A stretch of DNA of 64,000 nt from JBNKHG01 sp050290225 (lineage in GTDB: Bacteria; Pseudomonadota; Gammaproteobacteria; Pseudomonadales; Cellvibrionaceae). Under the pieces are notes generated by a model that saw only the letters and a program-made list of their open reading frames with translations, searched no databases and was not told the DNA's origin. Shown here one piece after another: positions 34,591-41,994 of this stretch. Position numbers and translations under genes: made by a program. The DNA lies in assembly GCA_050290225.1 (NCBI GenBank), contig JBNKHG010000016.1:1-64000 (forward strand), read 5' to 3'. The first letter of the stretch is position 1; each line of letters starts with the position of its first letter.

Positions 34591-35003
34591 CCGGCCATCT
34601 TTGCTGTCATATCCGACTCCAACGCCTCCAGTTGGGCAAAATGGGCCGTGCGGATATTGGTCAAAATTGCTTCAGCGGTGGTTTCATTATACGTGTGTGC
34701 CGTACGGTTTCGGTCCAACAACATATTCATCCAGGCCTGCCCGTCCGCAACCAGGCCACGGGCAAAGGATTCGCGAATCGCATCGCGTGATCCCACCACA
34801 TCCACATACCCCTGCCACACCAGGTAATCTTTCAGCACATTCCAGGCCAGTTCATAGGTAAACTCGAACGCCTGAATGACACCCTGCTTTTCCAGCCGCG
34901 ACAGCTCTCGCTCGTCCATCAGTGCCACTGCCTCACGCAGCTGCGCCAGGCCTTTTTGAAACTGGGAGAAGCGTTGTTGCCAGCGGATGTCTGTTTCGGT
35001 CAT
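34587..35003 (-). CDS. HEPN-domain, HI0074-family protein, module 2
   Basis: This 138-residue protein starts at the ATG at 35003, eight bases after GGAAG. It is a four-helix HI0074-family HEPN protein: the N-terminal WQQRFSQFQKGLAQLREA, central QAFEFTYELAWNVLKDYL, and the active-site pattern RX4HXY in DRNRTAHTYNE near residue 105. HI0074 was described as the substrate-binding partner of the nucleotidyltransferase; related pairs act as TA modules. Part of the 34221-35562 cassette inserted at the end of cysD. Confidence 0.88.
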   Translation of the reverse strand: MTETDIRWQQRFSQFQKGLAQLREAVALMDERELSRLEKQGVIQAFEFTYELAWNVLKDYLVWQGYVDVVGSRDAIRESFARGLVADGQAWMNMLLDRNRTAHTYNETTAEAILTNIRTAHFAQLEALESDMTAKMAG

Positions 35004-35052
35004 GTCTGTTTCTTCCGGCAAAGAGTATCAAAATTAGGGCGAATTGGTTGAA

Positions 35053-35082
35053 AGCGGCAAGCTTCAAGCGGCAAGCTTTAAG
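35053..35082. repeat. Left heptamer array flanking the four-helix-bundle gene
   Basis: Four heptamers (AGCGGCA twice, AGCTTCA, AGCTTTA) plus AG lie 14 bases beyond the stop of the 35097-35447 gene. They are inverted relative to the arrays at 35479-35508 and 35533-35562. Confidence 0.88.
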
Positions 35083-35096
35083 TTAGAGCTGGCTGC

Positions 35097-35447
35097 TTAG
35101 TTTGATTCTTTGGCTATTGTTTTCATTAGGCCTGTTAACATTGACGATATTTCCCGTGTTTCGTTTAGCCAATACTTGCCTGTTTTTCTGTCGAGATATC
35201 CTATTTCAAGTCCTATGTACATTTGTGTACGCAATTCACCGCACGAACCTTTGGCATACCCAAGAAACTTGAGTTTCTCCCTATGGCTGGTTCGCTCCAT
35301 CCCTTCCGCGATATTACTGGGAATAGAGACAGCCGAACGAGTTATCTGATCCTTAAATCCGTAATCTTTATTCAGATTTAGCGCCTTATAAAGTTCACAA
35401 CACAATCGAGATGATCGACGCCAAACATCCAATTTCTCAAAATCCAT
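35097..35447 (-). CDS. Four-helix-bundle protein (S23/IVS-type)
   Basis: This 116-residue protein starts at the ATG at 35447, seven bases after GGGAG. It has the family pattern: FEKLDVWRRSSRLCCELYK, then DQITRSAVSIPSNIAEG near residue 45, and FLGYAKGSCGELRTQMYIGLEIGYL. Family members are encoded inside intervening sequences of 23S rRNA genes, and a related protein (Avd) acts in diversity-generating retroelements by binding nucleic acid. This copy is not in an rRNA gene. It is enclosed by inverted heptamer arrays (35053-35082 and 35479-35562), so it may be part of a mobile element (inference). Confidence 0.87.
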   Translation of the reverse strand: MDFEKLDVWRRSSRLCCELYKALNLNKDYGFKDQITRSAVSIPSNIAEGMERTSHREKLKFLGYAKGSCGELRTQMYIGLEIGYLDRKTGKYWLNETREISSMLTGLMKTIAKESN

Positions 35448-35460
35448 CCACACACTCCCT

Positions 35461-35562
35461 GTGCCCAACCGCTGTTAACTTGCCGCTTGAAGCTTAAAGC
35501 TTGCCGCTCAACTCGTGCCCAACCGCTCTTATCTTGCCGCTTACAGCTTAAAGCTTGCCGCT
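35461..35562. repeat. Right heptamer arrays, tandemly duplicated 48-bp unit
   Basis: Two 48-base units, 35461-35508 and 35515-35562, match at 44 positions. Each begins GTGCCCAACCGCT and ends with four reverse-oriented heptamers. The second unit abuts the cysD stop codon (its last base is the first base of the stop). Confidence 0.85.
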
Positions 35563-36473
35563 TAAAAATACCCTTCCTGCTTCTTCTTCTCCATGGAACC
35601 AGCGCTATCGTGGTCAATCACCCGACCCTGGCGCTCAGAGGTGGTGGTCAGCAGCATTTCCTGAATAATATCGGGAAGTGTCTGCGCTTCGGACTCCACG
35701 GCGCCGGTCAGCGGATAACAACCCAGTGTGCGGAAGCGGACCATTTTCTCCTCGATCACTTCCCCCTCTTCAATCTGCATACGCTCATCGTCCACCATAA
35801 TCAGGGCGCCATCGCGCTCTACCACGGGGCGCTTGGCGGCGAAGTACAGGGGCACGATGGGAATGGATTCCAGGTGGATATACTGCCAGATGTCCAGCTC
35901 GGTCCAGTTGGACAGCGGAAAAACGCGGATGCTTTCGCCTTTGTCGACCTTGCCGTTGTAGATATTCCAGAGTTCGGGGCGCTGGTTTTTCGGGTCCCAG
36001 CGGTGATTTTTGTCGCGGAAGGAGTAGACCCGCTCCTTGGCACGGGACTTCTCTTCATCCCGGCGGGCACCGCCAAAAGCGGCATCGAAACCATACTTGT
36101 CCAGTGCCTGCTTGAGGGCGGCGGTTTTCATGATGTCAGTGTGCTTGGCGCTGCCGTGTTCAAAGGGGCTGATCCCCATATCCACCCCTTCCTGATTGAT
36201 ATGCACAATCAGGTCCCACCCCAGATCGGCGACCCGCTTGTCGCGGAATTCGATCATCTCCCTGAACTTCCAGGTGGTATCCACATGCATCAGGGGGAAA
36301 GGCGGTTTGCCCGGGTAGAACGCCTTCATGGCCAGGTGCATCATAACCGCGGAGTCTTTGCCGATGGAGTAAAGCATAACCGGGTTGTCGAATTCGGCTG
36401 CCACTTCCCGGATGATATGGATACTTTCAGCTTCCAGCTGCTTGAGATGGGTCAGATGGTATTTACTGGTCAT
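35562..36473 (-). CDS. cysD: Sulfate adenylyltransferase subunit 2
   Basis: This 303-residue protein starts at the ATG at 36473 (MTSKYHLTHLKQLEAE). It is an alpha-hydrolase fold enzyme that makes APS from ATP and sulfate with CysN. The ATP-binding loop is in MLYSIGKDSAVMMHL near residue 35, and AFGGARRDEEKSRAKER near 140 is family-typical. The C-terminus ends KKKQEGYF. Length matches the E. coli protein (302). The stop directly abuts a heptamer array, and a second copy of its last 28 bases lies 1.37 kb downstream, so the 3' end seems to be the insertion point of the intervening cassette. Confidence 0.96.
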   Translation of the reverse strand: MTSKYHLTHLKQLEAESIHIIREVAAEFDNPVMLYSIGKDSAVMMHLAMKAFYPGKPPFPLMHVDTTWKFREMIEFRDKRVADLGWDLIVHINQEGVDMGISPFEHGSAKHTDIMKTAALKQALDKYGFDAAFGGARRDEEKSRAKERVYSFRDKNHRWDPKNQRPELWNIYNGKVDKGESIRVFPLSNWTELDIWQYIHLESIPIVPLYFAAKRPVVERDGALIMVDDERMQIEEGEVIEEKMVRFRTLGCYPLTGAVESEAQTLPDIIQEMLLTTTSERQGRVIDHDSAGSMEKKKQEGYF

Positions 36474-36731
36474 TACTAGCCTTGGCCAAAGATTAAACAA
36501 TTTGTGCCCATTGTACGCCTTCGCTCTAATTGACACCCCATTTAAATATCGACCCCCCTATTAATCGAGGCCCCATTTTGAGGGTGCTTAGAGCAGGTTT
36601 TGACCAGTAGCGCTCCGCTGGTCGGCAAGGCACCTGTAAAAAGGCATATTATATGCTAATCAATAGCTTAGGTCTGCATTATGACCCGGCAAATATGCGG
36701 TGACCGTGTCGGGTATTGCGGAATTTGGTGA

Positions 36732-37619
36732 CTAAATCGACGAAGCCTGGTTGATAAACTCCTCCAGCCCGGCATGCCAGTCACCGGATTGAATCCCCAA
36801 GCCGGTAGAAACGATCTTGTGACAATCAAGCACACTATTGGCCGGACGCTTGGCCGGGGTGGGATAGTCGCTGGTGGCGATCGGGTTAACTGTGGGCAAT
36901 TTACTCAGGAGGCCGGTTTCCAGGGCCAAATCGAAAATGGCGCTGGCAAATTCATACCAGGTGCAGGGCTGATCACCACTGAAGTGGTAGAGCCCCCAGG
37001 GCAAATCACCAGTTTCGCGATAGTGCTCGGCGAGCGTCAGCAGGGTGTCGGCGATATGACCGGCATAGGTGGGACAGCCACGCTGGTCGTCCACGACCCC
37101 CAGGGTATCCCGCTCCCGTCCCAGGCGCAGCATGGTTTTAACGAAATTTTGACCGTGGGTGCCGAATACCCAGGCAGTACGCAGGATAATATGGTGAGTC
37201 AGGCACTTTTGAATCGCCGTTTCGCCCGCCAATTTGGTACGCCCGTAGACACCTTGCGGACCGACGGGGTCTGATTCGCGATAAGCGCCCTCTTTCGTAC
37301 CGTCGAAAACGTAATCTGTGGAGATATGGAAAAGCGGTATCCGCTGTTCGTTGCAGGCACGTGCCATGGCTTCCACGGCGGTTTCATTGATCAGCGCCGC
37401 AAGATCCGCTTCAGACTCGGCTTTATCCACCGCCGTATAGGCGGCGGCATTGATCACCAGATCCGGTTTTTGACGCTGAATCGCCTTTCGCACCTGATCG
37501 GCATCGGCCAGGTCGACCTGTTCCCGCGTCAGCGCCACCAGATCAAAGCCAGCCTCTCGAAAACGGGAAACACAGTCAAAGCCCACCTGGCCGTTGGCGC
37601 CGAACAATAATACCTTCAT
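36732..37619 (-). CDS. rfbD: dTDP-4-dehydrorhamnose reductase
   Basis: This 295-residue short-chain dehydrogenase starts at the ATG at 37619, with a GGAT site upstream. NAD(P)-binding KVLLFGANGQVGFDC is at the N-terminus. The catalytic region contains HISTDYVFDGTKEGAYRESD and PQGVYGRTKLAGE (YxxxK). It makes dTDP-L-rhamnose, the last step of the pathway. It is the last gene of the leftward run rfbB, rfbA, rfbC, rfbD. The gap to cysD (36474-36731) holds a hairpin GACCAG...CTGGTC (about 36602-36623) and presumably the cysD promoter. Confidence 0.96.
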   Translation of the reverse strand: MKVLLFGANGQVGFDCVSRFREAGFDLVALTREQVDLADADQVRKAIQRQKPDLVINAAAYTAVDKAESEADLAALINETAVEAMARACNEQRIPLFHISTDYVFDGTKEGAYRESDPVGPQGVYGRTKLAGETAIQKCLTHHIILRTAWVFGTHGQNFVKTMLRLGRERDTLGVVDDQRGCPTYAGHIADTLLTLAEHYRETGDLPWGLYHFSGDQPCTWYEFASAIFDLALETGLLSKLPTVNPIATSDYPTPAKRPANSVLDCHKIVSTGLGIQSGDWHAGLEEFINQASSI

Positions 37620-37625
37620 TTCCAC

Positions 37626-38180
37626 TTATCCTTTTGACGCTTGCTGGGCTACCCATTCAGAGAGTGTCGGTGCCTCTGCATCCTTGTGGGACAATGTTGG
37701 CTTCGAAATCGGCCAATCGATACCGATCTCAGGGTCGTTCCAGATCACACTGCCCTCGTCGCTGGGGTCATAGTAGTCCGTGCATTTGTATTCAAAATCA
37801 GCGATTTCGGACAGCACCACAAAACCGTGCGCGTATCCGGGAGGTATCCAGATCTGGCGCTTGTTTTGTTCGCTCAGAACAACCCCTTCATATTGACCAA
37901 AGGTGGCCGACTCGGGATTGATATCCACCGCCACATCATAGACCTCGCCCGTCACCACATGCACCAGTTTCCCTTGGGGTTTGGTTACCTGGAAATGCAG
38001 GCCGCGCAAGACGCCACGCGCGGACCGGGAATGATTGTCCTGGACAAAGGGCAGGTCGATACCGGCCAGTTCGCGATAGCGCTCGGCCTGGTAGGTTTCC
38101 AGGAAAAAGCCCCGCTCATCGCCGAACACCTTGGGTTCGATAATGACGACGCCGGGTAACCGGGTTTCAATAACATTCAT
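37626..38180 (-). CDS. rfbC: dTDP-4-dehydrorhamnose 3,5-epimerase
   Basis: This 184-residue cupin has the family pattern: EPKVFGDERGFFLETYQAERY near residue 15, DNHSRSARGVLRGLHFQ near 48 with the catalytic histidine, and WIPPGYAHGFVVL near 112. It epimerises C3 and C5 of dTDP-4-keto-6-deoxyglucose. It lies 6 bases upstream of rfbD. Length is normal. Confidence 0.97.
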   Translation of the reverse strand: MNVIETRLPGVVIIEPKVFGDERGFFLETYQAERYRELAGIDLPFVQDNHSRSARGVLRGLHFQVTKPQGKLVHVVTGEVYDVAVDINPESATFGQYEGVVLSEQNKRQIWIPPGYAHGFVVLSEIADFEYKCTDYYDPSDEGSVIWNDPEIGIDWPISKPTLSHKDAEAPTLSEWVAQQASKG

Positions 38181-38192
38181 GATGGTTTTTGA

Positions 38193-39062
38193 CTACTTAA
38201 ACTTGACCAGTTCTTCCAGGTAGGTGCCGTAACCACTTTTCAGTAGCGGCTTCGCCAATGCCAGCATGGCTTCATCATCAATCCAGCCCATTCGCCAGGC
38301 AACCTCTTCCGGGCATGCGACTTTCAAGCTCTGACGATGCTCAATGGTCTGAATAAAATGCGCAGCCTCAAGCAACGAATCATGGGTACCGGTATCCAGC
38401 CATGCCATACCTCGGCCCATCATCTCCACCTGTAGATCACCACGGGCGAGATAAGCATTGTTGACATCCGTAATTTCCAGTTCGCCCCTAGGTGATGGTT
38501 TTACCGCCTTTGCAATATCAATCACGGCGTTGTCGTAAAAATAGAGACCAGTCACTGCATAGCGGCTTCTCGGTTCTGCGGGCTTTTCTTCCAGACTTAT
38601 TGCCTTACCATTCTGGTCAAACTCCACTACACCAAAACGCTCTGGGTCTTTCACCGGATAGGCAAAAACCGTCGCCCCCGATTGCTGAGCTGCTGCACGG
38701 CGCAATGAGTTAGAAAATGTTTGACCAAAAAACAGGTTATCCCCAAGCACCAGTGCACAGCTGGAATCCCCGATAAATGTCTCGCCAATTATAAACGCCT
38801 GCGCCAAGCCTTCAGGTTCCGGCTGTATGGCGTATTGAATCTGGATTCCCCACTGATCGCCGCTGCCTAATATTTGTTCGAAACGATCGATATCCTTGGG
38901 AGTGGAAATTATTAGTACCTCCCTGATACCAGCCAGCATTAAAGTGGTCAACGGGTAGTAAATCATGGGCTTATCGTAGACAGGTAACAACTGCTTGCAC
39001 ACGCCTAGAGTTACGGGGTGCAATCTAGTACCACTACCACCGGCCAAAATAATACCTTTCAT
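38193..39062 (-). CDS. rfbA: Glucose-1-phosphate thymidylyltransferase
   Basis: This 289-residue nucleotidyltransferase starts at the ATG at 39062 (MKGIILAGGSGTRLHPVT). It shows the family landmarks LLPVYDKPMIYYPL, ALVLGDNLFFGQTF and VEFDQNGKAISLEEKP. It makes dTDP-glucose, the entry point of both the rhamnose and 3-amino-dideoxyhexose branches. Allosteric inhibition by dTDP-rhamnose is typical of the family. The spacing of 12 bases to rfbC suggests one operon. Confidence 0.97.
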   Translation of the reverse strand: MKGIILAGGSGTRLHPVTLGVCKQLLPVYDKPMIYYPLTTLMLAGIREVLIISTPKDIDRFEQILGSGDQWGIQIQYAIQPEPEGLAQAFIIGETFIGDSSCALVLGDNLFFGQTFSNSLRRAAAQQSGATVFAYPVKDPERFGVVEFDQNGKAISLEEKPAEPRSRYAVTGLYFYDNAVIDIAKAVKPSPRGELEITDVNNAYLARGDLQVEMMGRGMAWLDTGTHDSLLEAAHFIQTIEHRQSLKVACPEEVAWRMGWIDDEAMLALAKPLLKSGYGTYLEELVKFK

Positions 39063-39080
39063 AATCACCAACTCCCTTTT

Positions 39081-40148
39081 TTATACGGCTTGGCCCAGGC
39101 GCTCTCGCTGGTAACTACCGTCCTGGACGTGTTGGCACCATTCGCGGTTATCCATAAACCAGGCCACCGTTTTGCGGATACCCGAATCAAAGGTCTCCTG
39201 TGGCGTCCAGCCCAGTTCACGTGCGATTTTGCCGGCATCGATGGCGTAACGCCGATCATGGCCGGGGCGGTCCGCCACATGGGTAATCAAGTCATGGTAA
39301 TGGGCAACGCCTTGGGGTTTTTCCGGCGCCAGGTCTTCGAGGATACTGCAAATTGTACGAACGACCTCGATGTTCTTCTTCTCATTGTGTCCACCGATAT
39401 TATAGGTCTCGCCAACACCGCCTTCGGTTGCCACCTTGACCAGGGCGCGGGCATGGTCCTCCACATAGAGCCAATCCCGAATCTGCGAACCGTCGCCGTA
39501 GACAGGTAAGGGTTTGCCCTCCAGGGCGTTAAGAATCATCAGCGGAATCAGTTTTTCCGGAAAATGGTAGGGTCCATAGTTATTGGAGCAGTTGGTCACT
39601 ATGGCGGGTAAGCCGTAGGTGCGTTGCCAGGCCCTCACCAGGTGATCGGAAGCGGCTTTGGAAGCTGAGTAGGGAGAACTGGGGTCGTAGGATGTCGACT
39701 CGGTAAACAGTGTTTCCGATTCCACCTCCAGGTCACCGTAAACCTCATCGGTGGAAATATGGTGGAAGCGGAAGGCCGTTTTGTACTCCCCTTCCAAACC
39801 CAACCAATACTGACGCGCCGCTTCCAATAGCGTGTAGGTACCGACGATATTGGTGTTGATGAATTCGGCGGGACCATCAATAGAGCGATCTACGTGGGAT
39901 TCAGCCGCCAGATGCATAATCACGCTCGGTCTATGCTCAGCAAACACCCGCTTTAGCGACTGGGCATCACAGATATCCACCTGTTCGAAGGCGTAACGAG
40001 AATCATGGGAAACAGCGTCCAAAGATTCCAGGTTACCCGCGTAGGTGAGTTTGTCGACATTGACGACATTGTGGTCGGTGTTCTCGATGATGTGTCGGAT
40101 AACAGCCGAGCCGATAAAGCCGGCGCCGCCGGTCACTAAAAACTGCAT
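39081..40148 (-). CDS. rfbB: dTDP-glucose 4,6-dehydratase
   Basis: This 355-residue short-chain dehydrogenase opens with FLVTGGAGFIGSAVIRHI. The catalytic region has FHHISTDEVYGDLE and the YSASKAASDH (YxxxK) motif near residue 170. It converts dTDP-glucose to dTDP-4-keto-6-deoxyglucose. It is the first gene of the rfbBACD run; the fragment at 31171-31423 is a decayed relative. The upstream region to 40273 includes a run of G residues (40200s) and separates it from the HepT gene. Confidence 0.97.
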   Translation of the reverse strand: MQFLVTGGAGFIGSAVIRHIIENTDHNVVNVDKLTYAGNLESLDAVSHDSRYAFEQVDICDAQSLKRVFAEHRPSVIMHLAAESHVDRSIDGPAEFINTNIVGTYTLLEAARQYWLGLEGEYKTAFRFHHISTDEVYGDLEVESETLFTESTSYDPSSPYSASKAASDHLVRAWQRTYGLPAIVTNCSNNYGPYHFPEKLIPLMILNALEGKPLPVYGDGSQIRDWLYVEDHARALVKVATEGGVGETYNIGGHNEKKNIEVVRTICSILEDLAPEKPQGVAHYHDLITHVADRPGHDRRYAIDAGKIARELGWTPQETFDSGIRKTVAWFMDNREWCQHVQDGSYQRERLGQAV

Positions 40149-40273
40149 ATTATGATTACCCTATCAACAAATGGCTGTATCAGCCTCTGCGGTAAAATTG
40201 GGGGGGGCCACACTAACGAACTTTTGAATTAACCTCAAGGAGGGTTGTGCATCTCTTTCACAGTAATCGGCCA

Positions 40274-40687
40274 CTACACATCAGCCAACCGAATAAGTTG
40301 TTGGGCCCAACGCTTTAAATCTTTTACCCCATACTCCAGTATCCGCTTAAGCACCTCCAAACTGAGATCCTGGTAGATATGAGTCACAACATTTCGAAAA
40401 CCCACCATTTTTTTTAAACTGGCTGAAAGCGACATATCCAGCACCTCAGCTCTGGCCAGCAATTCGAAGGCGTCTGCGCCGGATTGCGGAATACCCAGTT
40501 TATTCACTTTCACCAAATGCATGGCAGCATCGATAGAGGCCTCACAGGCTCGTAGCAGGTTCAGTACTATAATGTCCTGCTGGTCAAAATCGGTACCCAG
40601 GGCTGCTTCACGCCCCTTGTAAGTATTGCTTACCCGTTTCAAGCACCGCTCAATTATCGCTGCTTTATTGAGCAACACGTCATCCAT
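40274..40687 (-). CDS. hepT: HepT-like HEPN toxin, module 3
   Basis: This 137-residue protein starts at the ATG at 40687. It is a DUF86/HepT-type HEPN protein: helical, with RX4HXY in GFRNVVTHIYQDLS near residue 105. In the Shewanella HepT/MntA system HepT is an RNase neutralised by AMP addition to the tyrosine of this motif. The motif is intact here, so the toxin may be active and controlled by MntA. The start overlaps the mntA stop by 8 bases. It lies between rfbB and pyrF. Confidence 0.9.
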   Translation of the reverse strand: MDDVLLNKAAIIERCLKRVSNTYKGREAALGTDFDQQDIIVLNLLRACEASIDAAMHLVKVNKLGIPQSGADAFELLARAEVLDMSLSASLKKMVGFRNVVTHIYQDLSLEVLKRILEYGVKDLKRWAQQLIRLADV

Positions 40688-41105
40688 AGACACTGCCCCT
40701 TTGTTTTATATCTTCGAGTATCTCACCTCGCCACTGCTGTAGCTGGGCGTATTCAGATAAGGAATGGGCTTCGAAGAGTTCGGCTTGAAACTGATCAACG
40801 GTCGCGATCCGCTTCCCGTTTGCAACGATCTGCACGGCCAGTACGGTATTCACGCTTCTCAAATCCACCAAATCGACGGGTCTTTTCACTATCCTTCCAA
40901 TAGCACCGGCGTCACCGAATAGCGCCATCATGTCGAGCTTGGAGTCACAGAGCAAAGCGATATCCGCATCGCTGTCTTTGCGCCCTTCCCCCTTGGCGAG
41001 ACTGCCATAGAGGTATATGGCCTGACAGGAGGGATACTTTTGCAATAAAAGTCCCGTCACTTGTTCCAGTTGATTGTCGGTTAGGCCCTCAGCCTCTTCA
41101 CTCAT
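40680..41105 (-). CDS. mntA: MntA-like antitoxin nucleotidyltransferase, module 3
   Basis: This 141-residue protein starts at the ATG at 41105. The GSX10DXD motif is YLYGSLAKGEGRKDSDADIALL near residue 34, with a third acidic residue in RPVDLVDLR. This matches MntA antitoxins that adenylylate the partner HepT. Gene order is MNT then HEPN, as in the Shewanella pair. A start at GTG 41117 is possible, but the AAGGTGGGA site fits 41105 better. Confidence 0.9.
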   Translation of the reverse strand: MSEEAEGLTDNQLEQVTGLLLQKYPSCQAIYLYGSLAKGEGRKDSDADIALLCDSKLDMMALFGDAGAIGRIVKRPVDLVDLRSVNTVLAVQIVANGKRIATVDQFQAELFEAHSLSEYAQLQQWRGEILEDIKQRGSVYG

Positions 41106-41175
41106 GGAGAATCCCACCTTGAGAACTATTGTGACGAAATTGTGCGTCGCGCCGGGATTTCAATAATTTCCACCG

Positions 41176-41874
41176 TTAATATATCTGACCATTAATCTCA
41201 ATCAAAGTCGCGATCGGATCTTCACTCTGGGTAATAGGTCGCCCAATCACCAGATAGGTGGAGCCCAGGGCAATCGCATCCGCCGGCGTCACGATCCGGC
41301 GCTGGTCGTCAGCCGCACTGTTTACGGGACGAATCCCCGGGGTCACCAGGTTAAAATCAGGTCCTATCTCATTGCGTAGCAGGCTGGCTTCCTGAGCGGA
41401 GCAGACCACCCCATCCAATCCTGCGCTCCGGGTAAGTTTGGCCAGGCGTACCACCTGTTCCCGGGGATCAATATCCAGGCCAATCTCCTTGAGGTCGGTC
41501 CGCTCCATACTGGTCAGCACGGTAACCCCGATCAACAGGGGCTTTTGCCCGTAGGGTTCGATAATCTCGCGGGCGGCTTCCATCATCCGGCGACCGCCGG
41601 AGGCGTGGACATTCACCATCCAGACGCCCAGGTCAGCCGCCGCTTTAACGGCTTTGGCACAGGTATTGGGAATGTCATGGAATTTGAGGTCGAGGAAAAT
41701 ATCGAACCCCTTGGCGATCATTTTTTCCACAATCAATGGACCGCAGGCGGTGAACAGCTCTTTGCCGACTTTCAGGCGGCAGAGGCTGGGGTCGAGGCGG
41801 TCGACCAGGGCGAGGGTGTCGGATTCATTGTTGTAGTCGAGTGCGACCAGGATTCGGGGGCCAGAGATATGCAT
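41176..41874 (-). CDS. pyrF: Orotidine 5'-phosphate decarboxylase
   Basis: This 232-residue barrel enzyme starts at the ATG at 41874 (MHISGPRILVALDYNN), after a GGAAAACA site. Catalytic residues are in LDLKFHDIPNTCAKAVKA near residue 63, with VTPGIRPVNSAADDQRRI near the end. It makes UMP in pyrimidine synthesis. Longer frames to 41952 would run through the heptamer element and are not homologous. It lies downstream of lapB in many gammaproteobacteria, as here. Confidence 0.97.
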   Translation of the reverse strand: MHISGPRILVALDYNNESDTLALVDRLDPSLCRLKVGKELFTACGPLIVEKMIAKGFDIFLDLKFHDIPNTCAKAVKAAADLGVWMVNVHASGGRRMMEAAREIIEPYGQKPLLIGVTVLTSMERTDLKEIGLDIDPREQVVRLAKLTRSAGLDGVVCSAQEASLLRNEIGPDFNLVTPGIRPVNSAADDQRRIVTPADAIALGSTYLVIGRPITQSEDPIATLIEINGQIY

Positions 41875-41898
41875 TGTTTTCCATGGGTAGTTTAAAAA

Positions 41899-41991
41899 AG
41901 CTGCAAGCTTTAAGCGGCAAGCTTCAAGCTGTATGCGGTGTAGAGAGCGCACATTCTAATACTTGCCGCTTGCCGCTTAAAGCTTGCAGCT
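41899..41991. repeat. Inverted heptamer-array element between lapB and pyrF
   Basis: Five heptamers run on the plus strand (41899-41933) and four run reversed (41962-41991). The outermost three units of the two arms (AGCTGCA, AGCTTTA and AGCGGCA in order) are identical, giving a 21-bp or longer perfect inverted repeat around a short loop. It starts 3 bases after the lapB stop codon. Confidence 0.9.
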
Positions 41992-41994
41992 TAA

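Noticed and set aside
36474..36731. JUMPStart/ops element upstream of the polysaccharide genes
   Set aside because: No GGCGGTAGCGT-like sequence was found here; only a simple hairpin is seen.
41875..41952. Extended N-terminus of pyrF
   Set aside because: The extension is translated heptamer array. The start at 41874 has a ribosome site and matches the family.
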